Source: Limnohabitans sp. T6-20 (lineage in GTDB: Bacteria; Pseudomonadota; Gammaproteobacteria; Burkholderiales; Burkholderiaceae_C). From it: DNA of 64,000 nt. Below are positions 36,456-45,659 of this stretch, in pieces (positions within the stretch are counted from its first letter, which is position 1; every line of letters starts with the position of its first letter). The stretch covers positions 364,501 through 428,500 of the forward strand of contig NZ_NERW01000001.1 of NCBI RefSeq assembly GCF_003063505.1. Reading direction: 5' to 3'. The notes under the pieces were generated by a model that made no database searches, was not told the origin of the DNA, and saw only the letters and a list, made by a program, of their open reading frames with translations. A program made the translations under genes and the position numbers.

Positions 36456-38030
36456 TTATTTGCGGAACATCGCCAGCATGCGCTGGGTCACGGCAAAGCC
36501 GCCGAACATGTTGATGGCGGTCAAGACCAGCGCCACCGATGCCAAGATGATGATCAGCATGTTGGGGCGGGCTGCGGCGTTGGCCATGGGCGAAATCTGC
36601 ACCAGCGCGCCGATGGCGATGATGGAGCTGATCGCGTTGGTCACGCTCATGAGCGGCGTGTGCAAAGCGGGTTTGACGTTCCAAACCACCATGTAGCCCA
36701 CGAAGCAGGCCAACACAAACACCGTGAAGTGCGACAAGAACGCCGCTGGCGCGTAGGCACCGACCAGCGCAAACAGCACCGCCGTGACGGCCGCCACGAT
36801 GACCAGCTTGCCTGCGGGCATGGGGCCCGAAGGCTCGCCGTGGCCGTGGCCTTTTTTGGCTGCAGGTGCCGCAGCTGGCTTGGGTGCAGGCTTGGGTGCA
36901 GCGACCAAGGGTGGCGCAGGCCAGGTGATTTCACCGTCTTTGATGACCGTGAGGCCCCGGATGGCGTCGTCTTCCATGTTGACGTTGATGACGCCGTCTT
37001 TGGTCTTGCACAGCTCTTCCGTCAAGCGGAACAGGTTGGTGCCGTACAGCGTGGACGACTGGCGTGCCATGCGCGAAGCCAAATCGGTGTAGCCGACGAT
37101 GGTCACGCCGTGCTTGACCACCGCTTTGCCGGGTTCGGTCAGTTCGCAGTTGCCGCCTTGCTCGGCGGCCATGTCCACGATCACGCTGCCGGGCTTCATG
37201 CTTTGCACCATCTCGGCGGTGATCAGCTTGGGCGCAGGTTTGCCGGGGATCAGCGCGGTGGTGATGATGATGTCCACCTCACGGGCCTGCTGCGCGTACA
37301 TGGCGCGCTGCGCGGCCTGGAAGCCCTCGCTCATAACCTTGGCGTAACCGCCGCCGCCCGAGCCTTCTTCTTCGTAATCCACCTTGACGAACTCGCCACC
37401 CAGCGACACGACCTGGTCGGCCACTTCGGCGCGGGTGTCGTTGGCACGCACGATGGCGCCCAGGCTGGCGGCCGCGCCAATGGCTGCCAAACCGGCCACA
37501 CCGGCTCCAGCAATGAACACTTTGGCTGGGGGCACTTTGCCTGCGGCCGTGATCTGGCCGTTGAAGAAACGGCCAAAGGCGTTGGCCGCCTCGATCACTG
37601 CGCGGTAACCGCTGACGCCCGCCATCGAAGTCAGGGCGTCCATCTTCTGAGCGCGGCTGAGTGTGCGTGGCAAGGCGTCAATCGACAGCGCGGTGACCTT
37701 TTTGGCCGCCAGCTGTTGCATCAATTCGGGGTTTTGGGCGGGCCACAAAAAGCCAAGCAGCGTCTGGCCTTCGTGCATCAGTGCCACTTCGTCGGGCGTG
37801 GGGGCGCGCACCTTGAAAACGATGTCGCTGCCGCGCCACAGCTCGGCAGCGCTGGGCGCAATGGTCGCCCCGGCTTCGACATAGGCGTCATCCGACAGGT
37901 CGGCGAGTTCGCCAGCACCACGCTCCACCGACACGGCAAAGCCGAGTTTGACCAGTTTGGTCACCACATCGGGCACAGTGGCCACCCGTTTTTCACCGAG
38001 GAATATCTCTCGCGGCACGCCTATGCGCAT
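36456..38030 (-). CDS. pntA: NAD(P)(+) transhydrogenase, alpha subunit
   Basis: Proton-driven hydride transfer from NADH to NADP+. The 524-residue subunit is the fused form: domain I (NAD-binding, [60 protein letters not shown]) and, after an Ala/Pro linker carrying GHGHG, four membrane helices ending [11 protein letters not shown]. Many Burkholderiales split this gene in two; here it is continuous. GGAG precedes the ATG at 38030. It is divergent from the Nudix gene. Confidence 0.96.
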   Translation of the reverse strand: MRIGVPREIFLGEKRVATVPDVVTKLVKLGFAVSVERGAGELADLSDDAYVEAGATIAPSAAELWRGSDIVFKVRAPTPDEVALMHEGQTLLGFLWPAQNPELMQQLAAKKVTALSIDALPRTLSRAQKMDALTSMAGVSGYRAVIEAANAFGRFFNGQITAAGKVPPAKVFIAGAGVAGLAAIGAAASLGAIVRANDTRAEVADQVVSLGGEFVKVDYEEEGSGGGGYAKVMSEGFQAAQRAMYAQQAREVDIIITTALIPGKPAPKLITAEMVQSMKPGSVIVDMAAEQGGNCELTEPGKAVVKHGVTIVGYTDLASRMARQSSTLYGTNLFRLTEELCKTKDGVINVNMEDDAIRGLTVIKDGEITWPAPPLVAAPKPAPKPAAAPAAKKGHGHGEPSGPMPAGKLVIVAAVTAVLFALVGAYAPAAFLSHFTVFVLACFVGYMVVWNVKPALHTPLMSVTNAISSIIAIGALVQISPMANAAARPNMLIIILASVALVLTAINMFGGFAVTQRMLAMFRK

Positions 38031-38172
38031 GGTTTGTCTCCAGATGATGATGAAATCTCAGAATTTACGCCTGACAGGGCAAATCAGCACTGAAATATAT
38101 ACTGAAACTTACAACAGACGTCTGAGGTCAATCCCGGGCATCGTCACTCGGCACCCCGTCGATAATCTGAAC

Positions 38173-38667
38173 ATGGACACACGCTGGAAACCCAATGTCA
38201 CGGTGGCCGCCATCATTGAGAAAAATGGCCGCTACATGTTGATCGAAGAACACACCCAGGAGGGCCTGCGCCTGAACAACCCGGCCGGGCACCTGGACGA
38301 GGGCGAATCACCCGCCGATGGCTGCGCCCGTGAAGCCCTTGAAGAAACGGCCCACCCATTCAAGCCAACGGCCTTGGTTGGCATCTATTTGTCACGCTTT
38401 CAGCGCGCTGCAACGGGCGAGGACATCACTTATGTGCGGATGGCTTTTTGCGGCGACATCGGCGATCTGCAGCCACACCTGAGCCTGGATGAGGGGATTG
38501 TCCGAACGCTTTGGATGACCCCCGAGGAAGTGCGCGCCAGTGCGGACCGCCATCGCAGTCCTTTGGTCTTGCGTTGCATTGAAGACCATCTGGCAGGACA
38601 GCGTTATCCGCTCAATTTGATTTACACCGATCCCGCCGTTTCCCTCCCCAATACCCCCCAGATCTGA
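38173..38667 (+). CDS. NUDIX hydrolase
   Basis: A 164-residue Nudix enzyme of the NudJ-like type, expected to cleave a nucleoside diphosphate derivative. The Nudix box reads GHLDEGESPADGCAREALEE, fitting G-x5-E-x7-REUxEE with alanine in place of the last glycine. The ATG at 38173 (MDTRWKPNVTVAAII) is chosen; the frame is open much further upstream (37948) because it lies opposite pntA. Next to it is the cell-wall gene group, with no evident link. Confidence 0.9.
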   Translation: MDTRWKPNVTVAAIIEKNGRYMLIEEHTQEGLRLNNPAGHLDEGESPADGCAREALEETAHPFKPTALVGIYLSRFQRAATGEDITYVRMAFCGDIGDLQPHLSLDEGIVRTLWMTPEEVRASADRHRSPLVLRCIEDHLAGQRYPLNLIYTDPAVSLPNTPQI

Positions 38668-38753
38668 GACTGGCCGGGCATGCTGATACCTTCAAATCTC
38701 CCCATGCGCGACAGCGGCTTTGACCGTCCGCACGACACGCCATTGATGGGTGC

Positions 38754-39254
38754 ATGCGCATGAGCAATTGGAGTCGTCACATTTTGACTGGGCTTGGAGT
38801 GATCTTCTCCATCACCACGACCTGCACGCAAGCTCAACCCTTGGGCAAGATCAACCAAGATCTGGTTGAGGCTGTTTTCGTTGAAATTTGCAGGTTGAAC
38901 ATCCAGCAACCTGACATGGTGATGCGGCAAGCCATTCTGGAAACAGGTTGGATGCGTGCACCTTTTTTGATGAAGAGACAGAACCTGTTTGGTTTCAGAA
39001 ATTCCAGCTATCTGATTTTCAATCAATGGCAAGACAGCATCGTGTACTACAAGTCTTGGCAAGACAAGCACTACAACGCCAACGAGCACAAAGACTATGG
39101 CGGATTCCTGAAAAGCATCCGTTACGCCAGCGCAGGCTACATGGAACATTTGCGGAAGATCCAATGGACCAAGTCGTGCCCTGATCAGGCATCAATCGCC
39201 CCTGATTCACCCCGGACAAACGATTCCCCTGCAACGTCGACGACAGGTGAATGA
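38754..39254 (+). CDS. Glucosaminidase-domain protein, secreted (copy 1)
   Basis: A 166-residue exported protein (signal peptide ending near TTTCTQAQ) with one domain resembling the FlgJ/LytG-type N-acetylglucosaminidase fold. The catalytic glutamate is expected in VMRQAILETGWMRAPFLMKR; NLFGFRNSSYLIFNQWQDSI and YYKSWQDKHYNANE follow. A second ATG at 38760 could be the start. It is a paralogue of the gene at 43838-44383. It converges on the SGNH lipoprotein gene with 41 bases between stops. The activity is inferred from the motif only. Confidence 0.78.
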   Translation: MRMSNWSRHILTGLGVIFSITTTCTQAQPLGKINQDLVEAVFVEICRLNIQQPDMVMRQAILETGWMRAPFLMKRQNLFGFRNSSYLIFNQWQDSIVYYKSWQDKHYNANEHKDYGGFLKSIRYASAGYMEHLRKIQWTKSCPDQASIAPDSPRTNDSPATSTTGE

Positions 39255-39295
39255 TGGGCTGCCGTGCCCATCCATTCCCGTTCCCGACAGTCACT

Positions 39296-41017
39296 TCAAG
39301 GGGTTTTTTTGGACTTGCTCGATTTGGATTTGGTTGTCGATTTGACCGCTGCTTTCGGTTTGGCCTGATTGGCCTTGGCCCCGTGACGTGAGACCGTCTT
39401 GGCATTGGCTGCCGAGGCTTTACCTTTGGCCTTCACGGGAGCACTGACACGGATCAGATCAGGACGCAGCTGAAACGGCTGCAAAGCCTTGAGCCAAGCC
39501 GAAACCGATCTGGGCACTTCGGCTTGTTGAGCGTCCGTCCACAAACTGGTTTTGTCCGGATTATTTTTGCGCCAGCTCATGGCATTGAGCATCGCTTGCG
39601 CCAACAAATCGCCCTTGATCGCGTAACCCGTACCACTCAAATGCACGTGGTCAGGTTGGGCCAAGCCATAAGCATACCAAGTGCGCATGGCATCAGCGCC
39701 ACCTGCCACACGGTACCAGTCGTACAAAAGGCAATCGTTTTCCTGGGCGATACGACGGATCAATTGCGCAAAATCCCAAGCAGCCGTAATGGGCTGTTTA
39801 CGAAAATAGGTGTCTTGGACGCTGGTCAACACAATCAGGGCATCCGGGTGCTCGGCACGCACTTTCCGGATGGTTTCCACAATGGTGGCCTTCAACTGCT
39901 CAGGCACAGTGTTTTTATAGATGAGATCGTTGGTGCCCCAATCCAGGATCACAAGATCGGGTGCCAACAAACTCGACTGCGCTTCAAAGTAGGCCTGAGA
40001 GCGCAATGCCCCATATGCCGCCCCGCCCACACCGAGGTTGTGATAAATCACGCCGGGTGTCTTGTTTTCAATGCTCAAGCCATGCAACTCGAAAGTATCT
40101 TCGGGCTTGGGATCTGCATTCACCACATCAAAACGGATAACGTCAAACAGTTGAGGCACTGCGATCTCAACCATGCGGGAACTCCCCTGTGACCCGTCAT
40201 CGCCTTGGAGTTCACTTTCCCACAAAAGATCGCCCGATTGCATCCGCAATCGGTACGCTGCAGAGGTGCTGCGGTACATGAATTTCAGCACTTTGGCACC
40301 GGGTTCGAACTGCTGATTGAACTGCAATGTGAAGGCAGACTGGGTACTGGCCGTTCGCGCGACGAAACCAGACACCCCCAAGGGCAATTTGGGGTAGACC
40401 TGAATGCTGTTGGCCGTGACCCACTCACCTTCGAAACTGGATTTGTAATCGTTTTGCGAATAAGTTTTGGCGATGGCGTAGGGGAACACCATGCCGCGCC
40501 CGGCACTGCCCATCAGCGATTGCAATTTGTGTCTGGAAATCTGAGCCCCATACCCGCCCTGAACATGGGAATCACCAAAATGCAGCACCGTGAAGCGCCC
40601 TTGTGCAGCCCCCTCCCACTTGTCTCTCAAACGCTGTAAAAGCTGAACATTGGCCGCCTCCAATGTGTTGACTTCAGGCGTGACGAATGTATAGAAAAGC
40701 TGAGCTTTCTCGGCGCCGATGAGGTCTGGCAGAGTTTTCCATCCAAATGCAGGCTTGGATGCGCCCTCTGCCGCAGCCGCAAGTGACGGGCGTCGCTGGA
40801 GTTGCGGGACTGGCGCATTTTTGGCTACCTGAGGGGCTGCGGGCTTTGCTACTGGCGTGATGCTCACCGCAGGCAAAGCAGGCATTGTCGGCACCGCCTT
40901 GACAGGCTCGCCCTGATCGGTTGCACAGGCCACCAACAAAGCACAAGCAGCCGCGCTGGCCACAGCACGCGTGGACAAACCACGAATCAAAAACGTCATG
41001 AAAGAATTCCTCTTCAT
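39296..41017 (-). CDS. SGNH/GDSL-type hydrolase lipoprotein
   Basis: A 573-residue exported lipoprotein; lipobox LVAC after the signal MKRNSFMTFLIRGLSTRAVA. The SGNH blocks are VLHFGDSHVQGGYGAQISRH (Ser nucleophile in GDSH), LVILDWGTNDLIYKNTVPEQ (GxND type) and AQPDHVHLSGTGYAIKGDLL (Asp and His of the triad). Between the first two is a ~170-residue beta-rich insert with SFEGEWVTANSIQVYPKLPL. The C-terminal ~45 residues are Lys/Ala-rich (AKGKASAANAK, KSTTKSKSSKSKKTP), possibly binding anionic wall polymers. Its ATG overlaps the stop of the DHHW gene (ATGA). Probably an esterase or acyltransferase of envelope glycan acetyl groups. Confidence 0.82.
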   Translation of the reverse strand: MKRNSFMTFLIRGLSTRAVASAAACALLVACATDQGEPVKAVPTMPALPAVSITPVAKPAAPQVAKNAPVPQLQRRPSLAAAAEGASKPAFGWKTLPDLIGAEKAQLFYTFVTPEVNTLEAANVQLLQRLRDKWEGAAQGRFTVLHFGDSHVQGGYGAQISRHKLQSLMGSAGRGMVFPYAIAKTYSQNDYKSSFEGEWVTANSIQVYPKLPLGVSGFVARTASTQSAFTLQFNQQFEPGAKVLKFMYRSTSAAYRLRMQSGDLLWESELQGDDGSQGSSRMVEIAVPQLFDVIRFDVVNADPKPEDTFELHGLSIENKTPGVIYHNLGVGGAAYGALRSQAYFEAQSSLLAPDLVILDWGTNDLIYKNTVPEQLKATIVETIRKVRAEHPDALIVLTSVQDTYFRKQPITAAWDFAQLIRRIAQENDCLLYDWYRVAGGADAMRTWYAYGLAQPDHVHLSGTGYAIKGDLLAQAMLNAMSWRKNNPDKTSLWTDAQQAEVPRSVSAWLKALQPFQLRPDLIRVSAPVKAKGKASAANAKTVSRHGAKANQAKPKAAVKSTTKSKSSKSKKTP

Positions 41018-42450
41018 TGCGCCGCCTCAGACGTTGACGCCTTGCGGGCCACGGCAACTCCACCCGTCAAGAACCCGCGCTCACGCTGCACCGTATAGCC
41101 ACTCAGAAATACATATGAATTGTGCGCAAACAACAAGTCCTGGATTCCTTCTTGCTGAATCAGGGTCTTGATGTTGCCATTGAAATGACGGTAATCGAGC
41201 ACATAAACCTCTTCGTAATGCGATGCAAGATAAGGGACAAACGCATTGCCATACGAGTCTTTTAGCACCACGATCTTGCGCCCATTTTTGACATCGCTGG
41301 TGATTTTCATCATGGGGTAATCACCCCCCAAGAATACGCCGTAAGCACCGGCCCCGCGAGCGTATTCGGCGTACAGCTGCGTTGGCTGACCCTGACGCGA
41401 ACCCGCTGCATAAAATTTGACAGATGTCTGAACCGGCACCTTGTAATACTCCACCGTATCCCCCTTGCTCTTGAGGACAGGAGACAAGGTGCGATGGTAG
41501 AGGGTACCCAAGAAATTGGGAATTTCCTTTTTGGTCAGGGCACTCAATGGCAAGGGCGTGATGTGGGCTGCTTCTGCAAAAGCGGTGTAAGCGTAATAAG
41601 CCCCCAGACCTGTCCAATGGTGGTCCGTATTGAAATACACATATTCAGATGTGTGTTGCGCAAGTTTTTCATAAGCATGCACAGGCCGAACCTGCTGCGG
41701 CAACAAGCTCAAGGCGTGGTCGATGACCAACTTTTCCCGCATCACCCCTTTGTTGACTTTGGTCGGCAGGTAATAGTCCGCGCCAATCGGAATGGGCATG
41801 AAATAAATGTTGGTCTGCGGCAACTCCTGTTGGTAGCGCGCGAGCACCGCAGCAAACGGGACCGCCATTTGAGGCGAGCCCCCCAACATTTGCACCGCCC
41901 GATTTTTATAAATGATGACGGATTCGATGTTTTGGTAAGGGGTGTCGTCTGACTGCGAAACCACCGCAGCCTCAACGCCTGAGCCACCCGTCGAACCATC
42001 GGGTCGACGCGTCTGGGCTACACCCTCGCTGGCTGTTTGCGACGGCTTTGCCTGATTTGAGGCCGGTGCGACAGGCTGGCGAGCAGCTGCTGCTGGCGGC
42101 TCATGGGCTGCAGGTGTTGCACCACCGCCTTGATGATTGCCTTTGTCCGAGAACACCTGGATGTCGTCTTGCGCCCATCCTCGCCACTGCTTGATTTGTC
42201 CGGCCACATCCGTCAAGGAATACCTGAAGACGAAGTTGTCCGCCACAAAGTCGTCGATCTGCTTCATGTATGTTCCATGACCCATGGCCGACCAAGAGAA
42301 CTCAGGAAACTGTGCAAGCTTGCGTTTTTCACCTTCAGACACCGCGTCTTTGGGCGTCATCACAAAAAACACGCCCAAACCGATCAGCAATCCTGTGAAC
42401 ACGATCGTTTGTATCCAGTCCATGTAAGGGGTGGAATGATGCTGCTGCAT
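41014..42450 (-). CDS. DHHW family protein, AlgJ/AlgX-like
   Basis: A 478-residue protein with one N-terminal membrane anchor (TIVFTGLLIGLGVFFVMTPK) and a periplasmic SGNH-like domain. YFNTDHHWTGLGAYYAYTAF carries the name-giving DHHW motif with the catalytic Asp-His. The serine is expected in KIVVLKDSYGNAFVPYLASH. A low-complexity Pro/Ala/Ser stretch of ~60 residues (around HEPPAAAARQPVAPASNQ) interrupts the N-terminal part and is probably disordered. It starts 3 bases after the MBOAT stop and overlaps the SGNH gene. In alginate systems AlgJ/AlgX-type proteins receive acetyl from the MBOAT partner and pass it to the polymer. Confidence 0.85.
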   Translation of the reverse strand: MQQHHSTPYMDWIQTIVFTGLLIGLGVFFVMTPKDAVSEGEKRKLAQFPEFSWSAMGHGTYMKQIDDFVADNFVFRYSLTDVAGQIKQWRGWAQDDIQVFSDKGNHQGGGATPAAHEPPAAAARQPVAPASNQAKPSQTASEGVAQTRRPDGSTGGSGVEAAVVSQSDDTPYQNIESVIIYKNRAVQMLGGSPQMAVPFAAVLARYQQELPQTNIYFMPIPIGADYYLPTKVNKGVMREKLVIDHALSLLPQQVRPVHAYEKLAQHTSEYVYFNTDHHWTGLGAYYAYTAFAEAAHITPLPLSALTKKEIPNFLGTLYHRTLSPVLKSKGDTVEYYKVPVQTSVKFYAAGSRQGQPTQLYAEYARGAGAYGVFLGGDYPMMKITSDVKNGRKIVVLKDSYGNAFVPYLASHYEEVYVLDYRHFNGNIKTLIQQEGIQDLLFAHNSYVFLSGYTVQRERGFLTGGVAVARKASTSEAAQ

Positions 42451-42452
42451 GG

Positions 42453-43856
42453 TCAGAACCGAAAGTAAATGAAAGGGTTGTAGGTTTGCCCAACCAGGAG
42501 CACCACACTGACCCCAAGGAACACCAAATTCTGAAAGACCACGGTCCACTGGTAAGTGATCGCAGTCAAGCGTTGCTTGAGGCTGGCATGCGCACGCGCA
42601 TACAGAGGAGCACACATGACCAAGGCAAACACCAACCAATAGGCGTTGGCCCAGAACGCTGCGTCCAGCTGAAAGTTATACAGCGGCACATCGGCCATCC
42701 CGAACATCACTTTCAAGGTACTACCAAGACGACTCAAGTCCGTGAAGAAGAAAATGGCCCAACCCAAAACAATGAAGAAAATGGCATACAAGTGCTTCAC
42801 GAAGTTGGGCATTGCGTCCAGCAAGCGCAACAGCACCTGCTTTTCAAACCAGAGAATCACACCGAAATACAGCCCCCAAAGCACAAAGTTCCAACTGGCA
42901 CCGTGCCAGATGCCCGTGAGCCCCCAAACAATGAACATGTTCCGGATGGGATGCCGTCTGTTACCGCCTAATGGGATGTAAACATAGTCCCTGAAAAATG
43001 TGCCCAACGAAATGTGCCAACGTCGCCAGAAGTCGGTGATGGATGTGGCCGTATAGGGGTGCTTGAAGTTCTCGTGGTAATGGAAACCGAACATCCAACC
43101 CAAACCGATGGCCATGTCGGAATAGCCAGAAAAATCGAAATAAATTTGCAAGCTGTACATCAACAAACCAAACCACTCACCTGCGACAGTGGTCTGGCTC
43201 ATGTCCTGACCCAAAAACTGCAGGCACAACTCTCCAGCGGTATTGGCGATGAACACCTTCTTGAACAAGCCCTTGCAAAAGCGGGTCACCCCGTTGCTGA
43301 AATCAGGCAAGTAGAACACCCGCTCTTCGATTTCACGGGCAATGTGCGAATAACGCACGATAGGCCCGGCCACCAGTTGGTGAAACGACACGACAAACAA
43401 AATGAAGTTCAAGAAATTCTTCTGTGCAGGGACCTCACCCCGATACACATCCACCGTATAAGAAATGGTTTGAAATGTGTAGAAAGAAATACCAATTGGC
43501 AACAAAATACCCGGCGCCTTGAAGCCCAGACCGGTCAAAGCATTCACCGTCTCGACAATGAAGTCGGCATATTTGAAAGAGGCCAGCAATGCCAAATTGA
43601 CCGTCAACGAACTGATCACCCCCAAGCGGGCAATGACCTTGCGATTTTTAAAATGGTCAATGAACAGCCCGTTGAAAAAATCCCAAACACAAGAAATGAC
43701 CAACAAACTCACCCAAATCGGCTCACCCCACGCATAAAAAATGAGCGAAAACACCGTCAAAATCAGATTGCGGACAGGCCTTTGTGGAAAGGCGTAGTAA
43801 CAAATCAGACAAGCGGGGAGAAAGAAAAAAAGAAACGTCAGGCTCGAGAAAACCAT
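42453..43856 (-). CDS. MBOAT family O-acyltransferase (AlgI/PatA-like)
   Basis: A 467-residue polytopic inner-membrane acyltransferase that moves acetyl groups across the membrane to an extracytoplasmic acceptor. It has the AlgI-type sequence: LPIGISFYTFQTISYTVDVY, QIYFDFSGYSDMAIGLGWMF, ITDFWRRWHISLGTFFRDYV followed by YIPLGGNR, and the catalytic histidine in GLTGIWHGASWNFVLWGLYF. It is the second gene of an operon that starts with a glucosaminidase-like gene (19-base overlap) and continues with the DHHW and SGNH genes. No alginate, cellulose or other polymer synthase is nearby. Confidence 0.93.
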   Translation of the reverse strand: MVFSSLTFLFFFLPACLICYYAFPQRPVRNLILTVFSLIFYAWGEPIWVSLLVISCVWDFFNGLFIDHFKNRKVIARLGVISSLTVNLALLASFKYADFIVETVNALTGLGFKAPGILLPIGISFYTFQTISYTVDVYRGEVPAQKNFLNFILFVVSFHQLVAGPIVRYSHIAREIEERVFYLPDFSNGVTRFCKGLFKKVFIANTAGELCLQFLGQDMSQTTVAGEWFGLLMYSLQIYFDFSGYSDMAIGLGWMFGFHYHENFKHPYTATSITDFWRRWHISLGTFFRDYVYIPLGGNRRHPIRNMFIVWGLTGIWHGASWNFVLWGLYFGVILWFEKQVLLRLLDAMPNFVKHLYAIFFIVLGWAIFFFTDLSRLGSTLKVMFGMADVPLYNFQLDAAFWANAYWLVFALVMCAPLYARAHASLKQRLTAITYQWTVVFQNLVFLGVSVVLLVGQTYNPFIYFRF

Positions 43857-44383
43857 GTCACTGCTCTATCGGCTACAGGAATTGATGGGCAATCCCTGTT
43901 CCAAGTAATATTTTTGAGATGGCTAGTGTAGTCGGGACTGCCATATTTGATCTGATCCAGGAACCGATAATAGTCATCCACCAAAGTCGGCATATTCTTG
44001 TCTTGCCATGCTTTGTAGAACAGGATGCTGTGCCCAAACTGGTCAAACCGCAGGTAATGACCGCGTCTGAAAGCAAACAAGTTGTTGCGGGTCATCAGGA
44101 AAGGACTGCGAAACCAGCCCGTCTCCAAAATGGCTTGCCGCATGACGACTCGAGGATGGCGGATCCCGGATTGGCAAATGGCATGGAACACCTGCTCTAC
44201 AAATGCCGTATCCACTGGGCCGCGTGCGTCGAATTCATCTGACGCGACTTCCAAACGGTTCGGCACTGAACCATCCAACGCGTCCATCCACGCCGACGGC
44301 TGCTGCATCAGACACAAAATGCCGAAGATGCTCAGCCTCGTCAGCCAATGCACCCAACTGGATAGAAAGTGGTCGCGTTGCAT
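43838..44383 (-). CDS. Glucosaminidase-domain protein, secreted (copy 2)
   Basis: A 181-residue protein with a hydrophobic N-terminus (LTRLSIFGILCLMQQPSA) and a glucosaminidase-like domain almost collinear with the gene at 38754-39254: VVMRQAILETGWFRSPFLMT, NLFAFRRGHYLRFDQFGHSI, LFYKAWQDKNMPTLVDDYYR and the cysteine near the end of the domain (NRDCP). The ATG at 44383 is used; the longer frame starts with TTG. Its end overlaps the MBOAT start by 19 bases, so the two are translated together. It probably cuts, or only binds, peptidoglycan. Confidence 0.78.
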   Translation of the reverse strand: MQRDHFLSSWVHWLTRLSIFGILCLMQQPSAWMDALDGSVPNRLEVASDEFDARGPVDTAFVEQVFHAICQSGIRHPRVVMRQAILETGWFRSPFLMTRNNLFAFRRGHYLRFDQFGHSILFYKAWQDKNMPTLVDDYYRFLDQIKYGSPDYTSHLKNITWNRDCPSIPVADRAVTWFSRA

Positions 44384-44560
44384 ACCCAATCACTGAAAGA
44401 TGCATTCACAAAAAGCAAGCCCGTAAGCCGATTTCGCATTGTAAGTGGGGCTGGCCGTTTCAAGATCAATGCCGAATGGTTCAGGCATGAATATTGCTTA
44501 TTTCGATTCAAGTGTCGAATAACCGATGTTTTGTGTTGAAACGAAATTGAATTTCATTCT

Positions 44561-45631
44561 ATGAAGTCCGTGGGACCATTTCAAGCAGCCGCGCCCGCCA
44601 TGGCGGACGCAGGAAGGCCTGTGCGCGTAAAAACAAGGATTGACCATTCATCCCAATTCACGCCAACCACCTTCCGGGAGACGCTCGCTCACGTCAAACC
44701 GACAGGTACAACGAACAGAGAGAGCGTTCAAGTCCAACGGGGCGACACCCTCACCGGACTTTCCCGGAAATACCTGCATGAGCAAGGCCAAACGCCCAAT
44801 GCCTCAGAAGTTCATCGAATGGCCATGTCCGTGGCCAAAAACAATTCACTGGCAAACCCCAATCTGATACGTGTGGGGCAAACCCTCAATTTTTCTGCCA
44901 CCCATTTCTCTGACACCCATTCGGCATTGAAGTCCCGAGAGCTTGTCAGCACACCGACGAGCAATCCCACAAAGCCGGACAAGGCCGCACTTCAACCGTC
45001 TTTAACCCCACCAAGCGCGTCATGGTCCGCAGGCACAGGCCCCAAGGTTGCCATCGTGGGGGACAGCATCGCTGTGGGCATTGGTGGTGCCATGCTCCAG
45101 CAAAGTGGCATCACACCCGAATTTGCACCCGGCCGGAAATTTTTGACGCAGAGCCAAGGCAGCTTTGCGGTCAACGCCGTTGGTGGTCACAGCAGCCCTC
45201 AGATTTTGGACCAGCTGAACAAACACGCCGGGGTCAAGAACGCCGAACTGGCCATCATCTCAGTGGGCACCAACGATTTCGTCAACAGCACGGTCAATAA
45301 GTACTACACGCCAGAGCGAATCACACAAAACCTCCAACGCATCCGCTCTGAACTCAATGCCAAAGAAAGGGTTTGGGTTTTGCCTTATGACCCCCAAGCA
45401 CGGGAATTGGTGGCTTCGGTTGCAAGAGAGCGTGGGGACAAAACCGTTGATTTGACCCAATTCCAACCGGCAGACCGCTACCACCCCAGGAATTACGCGG
45501 CGATCGCCAACAGCATCTCGCCGCTATTGAGTCAGCTCAACCAAGCGCAGGCCGCAGCCCCCGGCGCCGACCAACAACAAGCTTGGGTGTCCACGCAAAA
45601 CGCCCTGCTTGCTCGCAGCACCCGGTTCTGA
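44561..45631 (+). CDS. LysM-SGNH hydrolase fusion
   Basis: A 356-residue protein. A LysM domain (about residues 55-110, VQVQRGDTLTGLSRKYLHEQ ... LIRVGQTLNF) is followed by a Ser/Thr/Pro linker and an SGNH domain with GPKVAIVGDSIAVGIGGAML (Ser), LAIISVGTNDFVNSTVNKYY and ADRYHPRNYAAIANSISPLL (Asp/His). LysM binds N-acetylglucosamine polymers such as peptidoglycan, so the esterase part probably acts there. No signal peptide or membrane segment is visible (MKSVGPFQAAAPAMADAGRP), which is odd for such a protein. No ribosome site is evident at the ATG. Divergent from the operon above. Confidence 0.82.
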   Translation: MKSVGPFQAAAPAMADAGRPVRVKTRIDHSSQFTPTTFRETLAHVKPTGTTNRESVQVQRGDTLTGLSRKYLHEQGQTPNASEVHRMAMSVAKNNSLANPNLIRVGQTLNFSATHFSDTHSALKSRELVSTPTSNPTKPDKAALQPSLTPPSASWSAGTGPKVAIVGDSIAVGIGGAMLQQSGITPEFAPGRKFLTQSQGSFAVNAVGGHSSPQILDQLNKHAGVKNAELAIISVGTNDFVNSTVNKYYTPERITQNLQRIRSELNAKERVWVLPYDPQARELVASVARERGDKTVDLTQFQPADRYHPRNYAAIANSISPLLSQLNQAQAAAPGADQQQAWVSTQNALLARSTRF

Positions 45632-45659
45632 AACCCGAGTCTCCCGCCCAACCGCCGAT

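Noticed and set aside
39296-43856. Alginate or cellulose acetylation cluster
   Set aside because: No synthase, export or epimerase gene (alg8/44/E/G, bcs) is in the neighbourhood, so that specific label is not supported, though a remote polymer cannot be excluded.
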